Assembly (NCBI GenBank): GCA_041648305.1
Contig: JBAZPI010000009.1
Location: 1 to 25,329 of the forward strand
Direction: 5' to 3'
Length of the DNA stretch: 25,329 bases
Source: JABILX01 sp041648305
GTDB lineage: Bacteria; Patescibacteriota; Gracilibacteria; UBA1369; LOWO2-01-FULL-3
The notes under the pieces: generated by a model
What the model saw: the letters and a program-made list of their open reading frames with translations, nothing else
What the model was told of the DNA's origin: nothing
Database searches by the model: none
Program-made: the position numbers and the translations under genes
In this document: piece by piece, positions 5,195 through 13,266 of the stretch
Layout of the letters: each line of letters opens with the position of its first letter
Numbering within the stretch: position 1 is the first letter of the stretch

Positions 5195-7510
5195 TTACTG
5201 TAACAATCCTGCTTCGTTCAATCTGTAAAGTAACAAAGCAACTTCTCCTCTCGCAACAGCGTTACCTGGGTAGAAGTATCCAGAATATGTGTTGTAAAGG
5301 TCATAATCATGAGCTAAACAAACATAGTCTTTGTACCAACCGTCAGTTGCGTCAGGATAATACTTTGTATTGCATACCGGAACCTTGTATCCATTGATCG
5401 TTTCAGCAGCTTCCAAAGTATATTTAAGAAGTTCAACACGATTGATTTCTTCGCCTGGCCCAACAAGTGTTGTTCCTGCGTATCCGTCAACCATTCCATA
5501 AAACTTACCGGTTCTCAAATACTTCATATACCAAGCTCCGATAGATACATCCTTGAATCCAAGGTTTGTATAATCATCGGGAAGAATTGAAACTTCAAAC
5601 GCTTCAAGAACAACCTTAAGAGCTTCAGCTCTGTTGATGAAAGAATATTGTTTGAATGATCCATCTGGATATCCATCGAATATTCCTTCAGCCTTCGCCC
5701 AAGCAATAGCTGTACAATACTGAGAAGATGAAGTCACATCCCAGAATCCTCCGCAAGTTTCAGTCTTTGGTGGTTTTGGAGTTGGGGGAGTAGGTGTGTC
5801 ACCTTTAGCCTCTTCACCGATAACGAAGAATCCTTTTTCTTTATCAGTTTTGTTGCTTGAACCCTCGACTTTTGTCGCTACTCTGTATGAGTACTTTGTA
5901 TTCTTATCTAATTTCTTGCCATCTTCGTCCCTAGCGTCCCAAACCATCTTGTAATCACCAGCCTTCAAAAGCGTATCATTCATCAAAACTATTTCAGGAT
6001 TTGAATTTTTGTTGCCTTTGAAGATCTCAACTGTAACTTCAGCTTCCTCATCGATTGTGAATTGGATTTCGACGTCTGAAGTTGTGTTCTTAGAAACAAC
6101 TACAGGGTAAATGAAGTCGTTCACAACGTTTGATTTGCCGCTTGAAACTGTATCCTCTTCAACTGTTACTTCAATACTCTTTGGAGTTTCAACATCTTCA
6201 TTGGCTTTGTTAGCAGCAGTTACTTCAAACTCATACGTACCTTCATCAACTTCGTCGCCGTCATCATCCATTCCGTCCCATTTAACAGCGTACCAAGTAT
6301 TTTTGCTTACTTCCTCTTCGTCCATCAAAGTATCAACTTCTTTATTTCCGTCCTTTACTTCAACGGTAACGACAGCATCTTGTTCAACACGGAATACAAC
6401 GTATGTGAATTCGTCGATTGTGTTGTCAAAAGAAGTCTTTGTTACGAACATGTCGTCGTAAAATTCAACTGTTGAATATTTAACTTTTACAGAAGGCTTA
6501 AGAACGTCACCGTCAGCTTTGATTTCCAACACCCAAGTTCCTTCCTTAATATAGTCGTCGTCTTCATCAAGACCGTTCCATTCATATTCGTAGTCGTCAG
6601 CGTCCATCTTTTCATCTTCCATAAGTTCGATTTTTTTGCCATTTTCATCAATAGCTGTCAAAGAGAATTCTTTAACGTCTTCAGCTAATTCCCACTCGAT
6701 TGTCAATTCTTCGTCAGATGGGTCCCATGGATTTGGGTCGATAACTACGTTCTTGATAATGTCTCCATCACTAACTCCGTCGTATTTAACAAAGAAGTTA
6801 GCTGATTTAGTAGCAGTTTCGGCTCCGGCGGTAGCTGTCAAAACAGCCGTATAAGTTCCGGCGTCAACTGACTCCTTAGCTTCGTCCTCACCATCCCATT
6901 CAAAAGTACCTGTCTTAACACCAGCCAAAGCCGTCAAGGTCTTAACCGTGTTGCCGGCAGCGTCCTTAATAACTAACGTAACAGTAGAATCTTTGTTCAC
7001 TGAGAAAGTGAACTCAATCTTAGAAGCGGATGTAAGATCAAGAGTTCCATTGCTTCCAGCAGTCAACGTGTCAACTGCAAGAGCGGCTGGGGTACTAGAA
7101 ACAGTAAAATACTCATCGGCAAATTCAGATTTAGTGTGAGCAACATTCCCAGCAATTACACTCAAAACATACTGACCATCAGCAACAGGGTTACCGCCAG
7201 AAAGTCCGTCAAAAATGACGGCCTTATCTTCATCGGCTTTAACCAATGCAGAAGGTACAAGAGTTGTAACCACAGCCCCTGTTTGAGGATTAATGACCTT
7301 TACCATAATATAAGAATCCTCAGATACTCCAATCGTAGCTGTCATAACTTCACCAGCAGACGGATTGAACGTATCAACACTCAGCTCAACACCAGAGATA
7401 AGTGGTGTGAGTTCGATAGGTCCACCACCAGGAACAGGATCTGCAGCAACTGCAGTCTGAGCGGATAGAAGTCCTACGATTGCCATTACGGCTAGAAACT
7501 TTTTCCACAT
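5195..7510 (-). CDS. Surface protein with FlgD-like Ig repeats and three SLH repeats
   Basis: A 771-residue secreted protein. Residues 1-22 are a signal peptide (WKK, hydrophobic core, AxA before ADP). The body is a chain of five or so beta-sandwich repeats of the FlgD Ig-like type, recognised by recurring W-D-G/W-D-A loops followed by G-x-Y strands, such as WDGMDDDGDEVDEGTYEF and WDARDEDGKKLDK. The loops are rich in Asp and may bind calcium. A Thr/Pro linker (TPTPPTPKPPKT) leads to three SLH repeats covering roughly the last 170 residues, with TRAE-like motifs INRAE, INRVE and VARGE. SLH repeats anchor proteins to pyruvylated cell-wall glycans in monoderm bacteria; the exact ligand here is unknown. 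It is a paralogue of the gene at 7878-10550. Likely an S-layer or adhesin component. Confidence 0.88.
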   Translation of the reverse strand: MWKKFLAVMAIVGLLSAQTAVAADPVPGGGPIELTPLISGVELSVDTFNPSAGEVMTATIGVSEDSYIMVKVINPQTGAVVTTLVPSALVKADEDKAVIFDGLSGGNPVADGQYVLSVIAGNVAHTKSEFADEYFTVSSTPAALAVDTLTAGSNGTLDLTSASKIEFTFSVNKDSTVTLVIKDAAGNTVKTLTALAGVKTGTFEWDGEDEAKESVDAGTYTAVLTATAGAETATKSANFFVKYDGVSDGDIIKNVVIDPNPWDPSDEELTIEWELAEDVKEFSLTAIDENGKKIELMEDEKMDADDYEYEWNGLDEDDDYIKEGTWVLEIKADGDVLKPSVKVKYSTVEFYDDMFVTKTSFDNTIDEFTYVVFRVEQDAVVTVEVKDGNKEVDTLMDEEEVSKNTWYAVKWDGMDDDGDEVDEGTYEFEVTAANKANEDVETPKSIEVTVEEDTVSSGKSNVVNDFIYPVVVSKNTTSDVEIQFTIDEEAEVTVEIFKGNKNSNPEIVLMNDTLLKAGDYKMVWDARDEDGKKLDKNTKYSYRVATKVEGSSNKTDKEKGFFVIGEEAKGDTPTPPTPKPPKTETCGGFWDVTSSSQYCTAIAWAKAEGIFDGYPDGSFKQYSFINRAEALKVVLEAFEVSILPDDYTNLGFKDVSIGAWYMKYLRTGKFYGMVDGYAGTTLVGPGEEINRVELLKYTLEAAETINGYKVPVCNTKYYPDATDGWYKDYVCLAHDYDLYNTYSGYFYPGNAVARGEVALLLYRLNEAGLLQ

Positions 7511-7545
7511 AATTTAAGTGGTTAAATATTTATAAATATATATTT

Positions 7546-7564
7546 AAGTCTCATTAATTTTGAG
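7546..7564 (-). promoter_or_regulatory. Hairpin in the leader of the 771-aa SLH gene
   Basis: GTCTCA and TGAGAC arms (6 bp, 7-nt loop) lie between the proposed promoter and the ATG at 7510. It could be a 5'-UTR stability stem or an operator. Confidence 0.4.
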
Positions 7565-7599
7565 ACAGAATTTAGGTCAAGATTTAAGTCAGGCGGGTA

Positions 7600-7628
7600 A
7601 TGGTAATAGTTATTTGACAAATTGTCAA
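7600..7628 (-). promoter_or_regulatory. Promoter of the 771-aa SLH gene
   Basis: On the minus strand, a consensus -35 TTGACA (7623-7628) and a -10 TACCAT (7600-7605) are separated by 17 bp. The -35 overlaps a short palindrome (TTGACAAATTGTCAA). The predicted leader is about 80 nt. Confidence 0.55.
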
Positions 7629-7751
7629 GTATTTTAACGAAATACTACAATGGTTGTTACGGAAAAAGTCGCTCCGCTGACGATTTAACAGGTTTGAAGC
7701 GAGCCGGTATAGTTGCTATAAAATATTTTAAATAAAGTAGAATAATACAAT

Positions 7752-7788
7752 AAAAAGACCCCACTCTTTGACGAGCAGGGCCTTTTTT
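7752..7788 (-). terminator. Terminator of the 890-aa SLH gene
   Basis: On the minus strand, GGCCC pairs with GGGGTC-side bases across a loop, with one A-C mismatch, and the stem ends in a T-run. The flanking A-tract and T-tract make it potentially bidirectional. It separates the two SLH genes into independent transcripts. Confidence 0.7.
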
Positions 7789-7808
7789 ATGCGGGCATTT
7801 CGGCCATC

Positions 7809-7848
7809 AATGTGGGCAAATGCAGACCAATGCGGCCAAATGTGGGCC
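7809..7848. repeat. Four tandem 10-bp degenerate repeats
   Basis: The units AATGTGGGCA, AATGCAGACC, AATGCGGCCA and AATGTGGGCC follow one another without gaps in the 3' untranslated region of the 890-aa SLH gene. The last unit also forms a GTGGGC/GCCCAC hairpin with 7855-7860. Confidence 0.65.
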
Positions 7849-7877
7849 TTCTAAGCCCACCAAATTACTTAGAATTT

Positions 7878-10550
7878 TTACTGTCCAAGCAGTCTGTATA
7901 ATGCCTCAGCGACTTCGCTGCGAGTCGTTTCTGCGCCGGGCAAGAACATGTTGCCGACAACATCAAATAGTCCATCGACTTTTGATTGGCATACGTAGTT
8001 TGTATACCAAGCTCCGACAGACAAAGATACGTCGCCGTATGGGCTGGCAGAACATGCTCCAACCGCAGCAACTCCAGTAATTTCAGCTGATGCGTAGACG
8101 AATCTCAAGAATTCAGCTCTGTTTACAGGATCACCAGGGCGAACTGTTGATTTGCCTGCGTCTCCAGTCAATAAACCATTCAACTTGCCGCTTCGAAGCG
8201 CGCCCATATACCAAGCACCAACTTCAACGTCGGTCCATCCAAGATTTGTACCATTGTCAGTATAGAATGGAAGAGCGAAAGCCTTCATAACAACTGTTAG
8301 AACTTCAACTCTATTGATTGAATCAAATGGTCTGAATGTTCCGGTAGGATCGCCTTCGAAAATACCTTCGTTGGTTGCCCAAACAATTGCTTTATAATTC
8401 TTATTGCTTAGAAGAACATCCGGGAAGGAAATATCAGCAAATGCTTCCTCCTCTTCATCCTCTTCAATCACCAAGTATGGGTTATCTTTGTAATCGGTGG
8501 TAGCTGCTTCTTCCTCATCTGAAACAGTCTCAGATGGGCCTCCGTACACCTCACCAACTGAACCGATAGCAAATTTGCCAGACTCAGTTTCTGTAGCTGT
8601 AGAACCAGCTTTTTGAGTGAAGATCTTATAGCTGTAATAACCCTTTGCCATCAAGTCACCATCTTCATCTCTTGTATCCCAAACAAATTTATAATTTCCC
8701 TCTTTCATATCTGTGTATGGGATGAGTTCAACATCTGGAGAACCACTTGTTGAAGTTCCTTTCCAAATTCCAACGCGAAGCTTAGCGTCATCTTCCATAT
8801 CGAACGTCAATTCAACATCATCATCTTGTTCAACAACAGGTGGAACAAGAAGATCTTTAGTGATGTTTGATTTTGAACTTGAAGTGTCGTCATCATCAAG
8901 ATCAACAGTCAAACTCGCAGTGTCACAAACGTCTTCATCTCCAGGGCTGCAAGCTGTTAATTGGATCTTGAATGTATCGTCTTTGTCGAACTCACCGCCG
9001 TCATCTTCAAACCCGTCCCAATGAGCGGCATACCATTTGTCTTTAGAAACCTCTACGCTATCCTCTTCTATTAAATCAACCTTCGATTTTCCCTCCTTAA
9101 GTACTTCAACAGTAACTTTAGCGTCATCTTTCATTTTGAATCCGAAGTAAACACTTTCGCTAAAATCAGGATCAATTTCGCTCTTTGTAATGAAAGTTTC
9201 GTCTATTTCCGGCTTAACGTATCCAACAGTGAATGATTTCTCGACGTAATAAGTTACCTCATCGATTTCTCCCAAGAATAGAAGAGTCCATTTGCCTTGC
9301 TCTAGATATTCATCGTCATCGTCTTTGCCTTCAAAGTCAACATCGTAATCGTCAGACTCAAGGTCGTCTTCTTCATACACTTCGACTACAGTTCCAGCTT
9401 TTCTGGCCTCAATTTTGAACTTGTCGAAATTTACATCGTCATCATTAGTTGCAAGTTCCCAATCAATAGTCATTTCCTCTTCCAAAGGATCCCAACTTCC
9501 GCTTGGATCAAGGCCGATTCCTTTAATCTTTGAAGAGCCTTCTTGGCAAGTAGCGGCGGTAGAATCAACATCAAGCACAAGAGTGTTGTCAAAATCAACA
9601 CCGTAAGCGTTGTTTCTTGCAGTGATTTCAACAGTATAGAAACCATCAGCAACCACACAACTGCCAGCATTATACAAAGTTCCATCCCAGTCAAAAGAAA
9701 GAGTCCCATCACCGTCAACATCATCCTTATCAAACGGCGTGTAAACAACAGTTCCACCAGCATTTTTCACCTCAACAGTAACATCTGCGGAATGAGTAAC
9801 GGTAAATGAAACGGTAACTTCTCCATCTTTAGCTTTGAATGTTTTTGCAGATGCCTCGGTAGGCTTGATATTGTCAATTACAGGGACAAGAGGGTCTGTA
9901 TAAGCGACTGCGACAGATTTTGAAGATTCTTTAGTTCCAGCTGTAAGCTTAAGAGTGTAAGCAGGATTTGGGAGAATTAAGTCCCCATCAACCTTGCCAT
10001 CACAACTGATAGATCCAGTAGAAGCTGTACAAGAGTCAACAACAGTAGTGCCGTTCATTAAGCTGACAGTAGGACTAGCGGTCTTGCTCAAGACATATGT
10101 ACCAGAAAGACTTCCGGCTGCTGGATTCCAAGTTGCTGGAGCTGTAAAAGACTCGATCCAAAGATCTTTTGTAACAGCGATTGGATCAGAGTCAGATTCA
10201 ACATCGTTCAATAGAAGTACAACCTCGTAAGCTCCTTCACCAACATATTTGTCAGTGCTGTCTTTGCCATTCCACTCAACGGTACAAGTAGTGGCTGTGT
10301 CAAGACATACAAAACCGGCAACGGTTTTAAGATCTTTTGTGTTAACACCTGCAGCAGTTTCAACAAAAAGAGATGTCAAAACATCACCATTGAGTTTAAC
10401 TACATCGACAGTAGCCGACGCAGTACCAGCCTCAACTATTTTGAGAGTGCTATCCACAACGAGATTTACGTCAGCAGCAAACGCCGTCTGTACCATCATT
10501 GTTGACAGTATTCCAACGATTCCCAGTACGGATAGGATTTTCTTCACCAT
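7878..10550 (-). CDS. Surface protein with FlgD-like Ig repeats and three SLH repeats (paralogue)
   Basis: An 890-residue secreted protein with an N-terminal signal peptide ending AFAAD (about residues 1-26). It has the same plan as the 771-residue neighbour. FlgD-like Ig repeats carry acidic loops such as VEWNGKDSTDKYVGEGAYEV, FEGKDDDDEYLEQGKW and WDTRDEDGDLMAKGYYSY. An acidic Glu/Asp-rich linker (EEDEEEEAF) precedes three C-terminal SLH repeats with INRVE, VNRAE and TTRSE motifs over roughly the last 180 residues. From the TSSSKSN segment through the last Ig repeat it parallels the neighbour (TVSSGKSN, PDVELI versus PEIVLM), so the two arose by duplication. It should be exported and bound to the cell wall through the SLH repeats. 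No consensus promoter was identified in the AT-rich leader. Confidence 0.88.
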   Translation of the reverse strand: MVKKILSVLGIVGILSTMMVQTAFAADVNLVVDSTLKIVEAGTASATVDVVKLNGDVLTSLFVETAAGVNTKDLKTVAGFVCLDTATTCTVEWNGKDSTDKYVGEGAYEVVLLLNDVESDSDPIAVTKDLWIESFTAPATWNPAAGSLSGTYVLSKTASPTVSLMNGTTVVDSCTASTGSISCDGKVDGDLILPNPAYTLKLTAGTKESSKSVAVAYTDPLVPVIDNIKPTEASAKTFKAKDGEVTVSFTVTHSADVTVEVKNAGGTVVYTPFDKDDVDGDGTLSFDWDGTLYNAGSCVVADGFYTVEITARNNAYGVDFDNTLVLDVDSTAATCQEGSSKIKGIGLDPSGSWDPLEEEMTIDWELATNDDDVNFDKFKIEARKAGTVVEVYEEDDLESDDYDVDFEGKDDDDEYLEQGKWTLLFLGEIDEVTYYVEKSFTVGYVKPEIDETFITKSEIDPDFSESVYFGFKMKDDAKVTVEVLKEGKSKVDLIEEDSVEVSKDKWYAAHWDGFEDDGGEFDKDDTFKIQLTACSPGDEDVCDTASLTVDLDDDDTSSSKSNITKDLLVPPVVEQDDDVELTFDMEDDAKLRVGIWKGTSTSGSPDVELIPYTDMKEGNYKFVWDTRDEDGDLMAKGYYSYKIFTQKAGSTATETESGKFAIGSVGEVYGGPSETVSDEEEAATTDYKDNPYLVIEEDEEEEAFADISFPDVLLSNKNYKAIVWATNEGIFEGDPTGTFRPFDSINRVEVLTVVMKAFALPFYTDNGTNLGWTDVEVGAWYMGALRSGKLNGLLTGDAGKSTVRPGDPVNRAEFLRFVYASAEITGVAAVGACSASPYGDVSLSVGAWYTNYVCQSKVDGLFDVVGNMFLPGAETTRSEVAEALYRLLGQ

Positions 10551-10750
10551 ATTGTATGGGGTTAGAAAATTAATATTTATATAGAATATATATTAAAGCG
10601 CATAAAGATTGAGCGCAGGGTTGCAATAATAATACATATATATAATCTGGCAATCTTTTAATACGGCAAAAAAGCAAAATTATTACATAATCATAATATA
10701 AAGCAAGTTGCGGCGGGGACACAAGGATGGTGGAACGATAAGCTTGCACC

Positions 10751-10804
10751 CTTAGGGATGAGTGCCCGCGAAGGGTGAACGTCCAACGAAGAGGTGAGCG
10801 CCCA
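10751..10804. repeat. Three tandem 18-bp repeats
   Basis: Three degenerate 18-bp units occupy 10751-10768, 10769-10786 and 10787-10804 (minus-strand consensus near TGGRCRYTCACCCTTCG). The last overlaps a perfect GGTGAG/CTCACC hairpin (about 10793-10810). The block is GC-rich inside an AT-rich gene-free stretch (10551-11015) upstream of both the SLH gene and the HNH gene. A minus-strand frame would encode a hexapeptide repeat, but nothing else supports it as a gene. Confidence 0.6.
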
Positions 10805-11015
10805 CTCACCATACAATCTTTCCTGTGTTTTGTCAGCTCAATTTTACTTATTTGATCTGTTAATCAGGCAATTTTTAGTATAGAATTCTGGCGTAAAGGG
10901 GGGAGTGAAAACACTTTAAAGGTCCATTTCAAAATTGATTCGTTAGGCGACTTGCTAAACCAGCCCAGTCAAGCCCAACCCGGCTGCCAATCTTTTATTT
11001 TCTAACTTTAAAAAT

Positions 11016-12206
11016 ATGAAAACAAATACTGATCTTCCTGCAATAACTCAAAATGTGACAAAACTTTCCGATCGCGAATTGATTAATTTGTGCAAAAAAT
11101 ATGGTTCTAACGCCCGTCTTTGGATGCGAAAATTCGCTGATCTTTTGCCTGAAATTGAGAGGCGCCGCCTGTACAAGCGGCGGGGGTGCTGCTCCATCCA
11201 TGAATTTGCGGCAAAGTATGCGGGGATGAATCGAAACACGACCGACCAGGTTTTGTGGTTGTGCGAAAAATTAGAAGATAAGCCAATGTTAAGAGGTCTC
11301 CTCGTTGAACAAGGTTGGAGCAAGCTAAGGATTATCGCAAGCGTAGCTACCTTAAAAACAGACGCGTTCTGGTCTGAAAAAGTTAGAACTCTAACAAAAG
11401 GAGCGCTTGAACTTTATGTAAGAAATTTAAGAGCGACATTTGAAAACGGAGAAGACAAAAAAGCATCCGAACTTTTTTCAGCCTTGACTGCTGTAACGGC
11501 TACCGCTCAACAATCGATGTTAGATGTCAAAACCTTCCCACGGGAAGGTTTTGAACCTGAAAAATGTGCGGAAAGCGCTATTTTTGAGGCCCAAAATGAG
11601 CGCTGTAGCATTCAATTTGGCGACGCCGGCACGGGCAGCGCCGAGCCTGCTGAGCGTGAAAATCTGACTTTCAAATTAGACGCGGAAACAAAGTTCAGGC
11701 TCGAGAAATTTAAACAAAAGCTGGAAAAACAGAGGAAAGAGCCGCTCACGTATAACCAACTTCTCAAAGCCATGCTTGATGAGCTTGAGAGCGATTCGGA
11801 GCGGGTTGCAACTCGATCAGCAGAGAAGACTAAGACTGCGTCGCGGCAATCCAAAGGCCAAAAGGCCGACAGTCGCCATATCTCCGCACAGATCGACAGA
11901 GAACTTGAAGAACAGTATCATGGCCGCTGTGCTTTCCCGGGCTGCAATAAACCCGCAACCCATCGTCACCACACTAAACGCTACGCTCTGCACAAAGAAC
12001 ATGATTCTGCGACGATCGTTCCGCTCTGCAAACATCACCACGATCTCGCGCACGCCGGGCTAATCGAGAACGAAAGTGATCCGCCGCGACTTTGGAAGTT
12101 GCGCAGCGAGGCGCCGTGGTGGGACGAAAATAATATCGTTGATAAGAAAGTTCAGGAATACAAAGCCGTTGCGATTGCGGTTGGGACAATGGGTGGGTCC
12201 GGTTAA
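11016..12206 (+). CDS. HNH endonuclease domain protein
   Basis: A 396-residue protein with a C-terminal HNH nuclease domain at about residues 295-348. It shows CxxxxC (C305/C310), HRHHTKR (His 318-319) and LCKHHHDLAHAG (C338, His 340-342), the Zn-binding/HNH pattern of the PF01844-type fold. The first 140 residues are helical and Lys/Arg-rich, with a helix-turn-helix-like CCSIHEFAAKYAGMNRNTT segment; their family was not recognised. The middle (about 150-290) is low-complexity and charged. HNH proteins of this layout cut DNA; whether this one is a restriction, phage-related or selfish nuclease is undecided, and there is no partner methylase. No strong ribosome binding site precedes the ATG. 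It converges with the HAD gene (61-bp gap) and is not part of the minus-strand run. Confidence 0.8.
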   Translation: MKTNTDLPAITQNVTKLSDRELINLCKKYGSNARLWMRKFADLLPEIERRRLYKRRGCCSIHEFAAKYAGMNRNTTDQVLWLCEKLEDKPMLRGLLVEQGWSKLRIIASVATLKTDAFWSEKVRTLTKGALELYVRNLRATFENGEDKKASELFSALTAVTATAQQSMLDVKTFPREGFEPEKCAESAIFEAQNERCSIQFGDAGTGSAEPAERENLTFKLDAETKFRLEKFKQKLEKQRKEPLTYNQLLKAMLDELESDSERVATRSAEKTKTASRQSKGQKADSRHISAQIDRELEEQYHGRCAFPGCNKPATHRHHTKRYALHKEHDSATIVPLCKHHHDLAHAGLIENESDPPRLWKLRSEAPWWDENNIVDKKVQEYKAVAIAVGTMGGSG

Positions 12207-12267
12207 AGCTGTGACTGAGAGCCCTGGCCATGTTGCCGCTGCCCGGCTAAATTGTTGCGCAATTACT

Positions 12268-13242
12268 TCACTCAAGTTTATTAAGCAAATACAATGTTCC
12301 ATCGCTATTCAAAAGTCGCCTACCCTGCTCGTCTACTACCACAACAGGCCACTCACTACCAGGTTCGGGATCCCCTCCGACACTAAAAGCTGTCCCATAT
12401 CGCCCGTTCAAAAAATAATAATCATTGCCATTTTTTTGCGGGCTGTCCCCAGCGACCATAATCTCGCGGCAGGCTCCGCCGTCAGCAACGGATTTTTCAG
12501 AGAAATTCACGCCACGCACGCCATGCTCCTTCAAAAATTCCCAAAAAACGCGAATCGCCGAATCCTTGTCTCCCTCCGCAGGGCATACCAAACATCCAAG
12601 CCCAGAGTCCCCAATATGTAAAAAGTCCGCTGCTGTCTTCTTAAGTCCAGCCTTCCCAGCCTCGCCAGAGCCGCCTACAGCCTCGTATGTTTGCATAAAA
12701 TCAGAAGTAATTTTGAAAACCTCCAACGACGCAACATTTAATTCATCGATCGTCATTTTTTGTCTGCCCAAAGGCGCCAAAACGATTGGGACGTGATGCG
12801 TCAAAATTTCAACCTTATCTTTCAGCAAAGCATACAAGCGAGACTCGAAATCTTCTTTCGGAACTTCTTCCGGCCACTTAGCCATATAGAACATTTCCCA
12901 ACCATCTTCGGCCGAAGCGCCTGAAGCCGAAGGGCCCGAGGCCGAAGCTTTAAACTCATACCCAACAGCCCCATTTTCTGCCAATAAATATAAATTGCGA
13001 ACCGCCTCGTCCCCAAATTTCTCCCTTATGTAATCAAAAGTAACCCGAAATCTCCCAGCAAAAGAATTCAGCTGTCTTCCGGTACAAACAGCGATAGGGA
13101 AGCCAACGCGCAACAGTTCTCCCATACGTCCCGCAATTTCATCGTCAACAACCCAAACGCCTCTCTCCGTGAGAGTCCCGTCATAATCAAACATCGCCGC
13201 CTTAAATTTGCCAAAATCAATTTCTGATATTTTCATGCACAT
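12268..13242 (-). CDS. HAD-superfamily phosphatase
   Basis: A 324-residue soluble hydrolase of the haloacid dehalogenase superfamily. Motif I FDYDGT (Asp19 nucleophile, Asp21 acid/base), motif II in VCTGRQ (Thr54) and motif IV GDSPQKNGND near residue 270 are visible. The large segment between motifs II and IV suggests a C2 cap (HAD-IIB, Cof/sucrose-phosphatase-like), so a sugar phosphate or nucleotide phosphate is the likely substrate; the exact one is not predictable. ATG 13242 and ATG 13236 are both possible starts (MCMK). A GGTAG lies just upstream. The cap contains an Ala/Ser/Gly insertion (ASASGPSASGASAE) encoded by 15-bp tandem repeats, and a second Gly/Ala-rich stretch (VGGSGEAGKAGLKK). 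It is the last gene of the minus-strand run, 24 bp after the ThyX-like gene. Confidence 0.8.
   Translation of the reverse strand: MCMKISEIDFGKFKAAMFDYDGTLTERGVWVVDDEIAGRMGELLRVGFPIAVCTGRQLNSFAGRFRVTFDYIREKFGDEAVRNLYLLAENGAVGYEFKASASGPSASGASAEDGWEMFYMAKWPEEVPKEDFESRLYALLKDKVEILTHHVPIVLAPLGRQKMTIDELNVASLEVFKITSDFMQTYEAVGGSGEAGKAGLKKTAADFLHIGDSGLGCLVCPAEGDKDSAIRVFWEFLKEHGVRGVNFSEKSVADGGACREIMVAGDSPQKNGNDYYFLNGRYGTAFSVGGDPEPGSEWPVVVVDEQGRRLLNSDGTLYLLNKLE
12910..12951. repeat. 15-bp tandem repeats inside the HAD gene
   Basis: The units GGCCGAAGCGCCTGA (12910-12924) and AGCCGAAGGGCCCGA (12925-12939), plus a partial third starting GGCCGAAGC at 12940, are in frame. They encode the Ala/Ser/Gly insertion of the HAD protein and are GC-richer than the rest of the gene. 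Confidence 0.65.
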
Positions 13243-13266
13243 ACTCTACCAGAAATTTATCAGAAA

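Noticed and set aside
7752..7788. Remnant end of the IS (shares AAAAAGACCCCA with the terminal repeat)
   Set aside because: The similarity stops after 12 bases and the sequence forms a standard terminator between two genes.
7809..7848. CRISPR-like array
   Set aside because: Units are 10 bp with no spacers and no cas genes nearby; it is a simple tandem repeat. The same applies to 10751-10804.
6111..10584. Plus-strand Ser/Thr/Val-rich frames opposite the SLH genes
   Set aside because: They are complementary-strand shadows of the acidic SLH proteins, without signals of their own.
10570..10812. Minus-strand frame of 80 residues with a hexapeptide repeat
   Set aside because: The peptide repeat is explained by the 18-bp DNA repeat; there is no start signal, and the remainder is low-complexity, AT-rich sequence.
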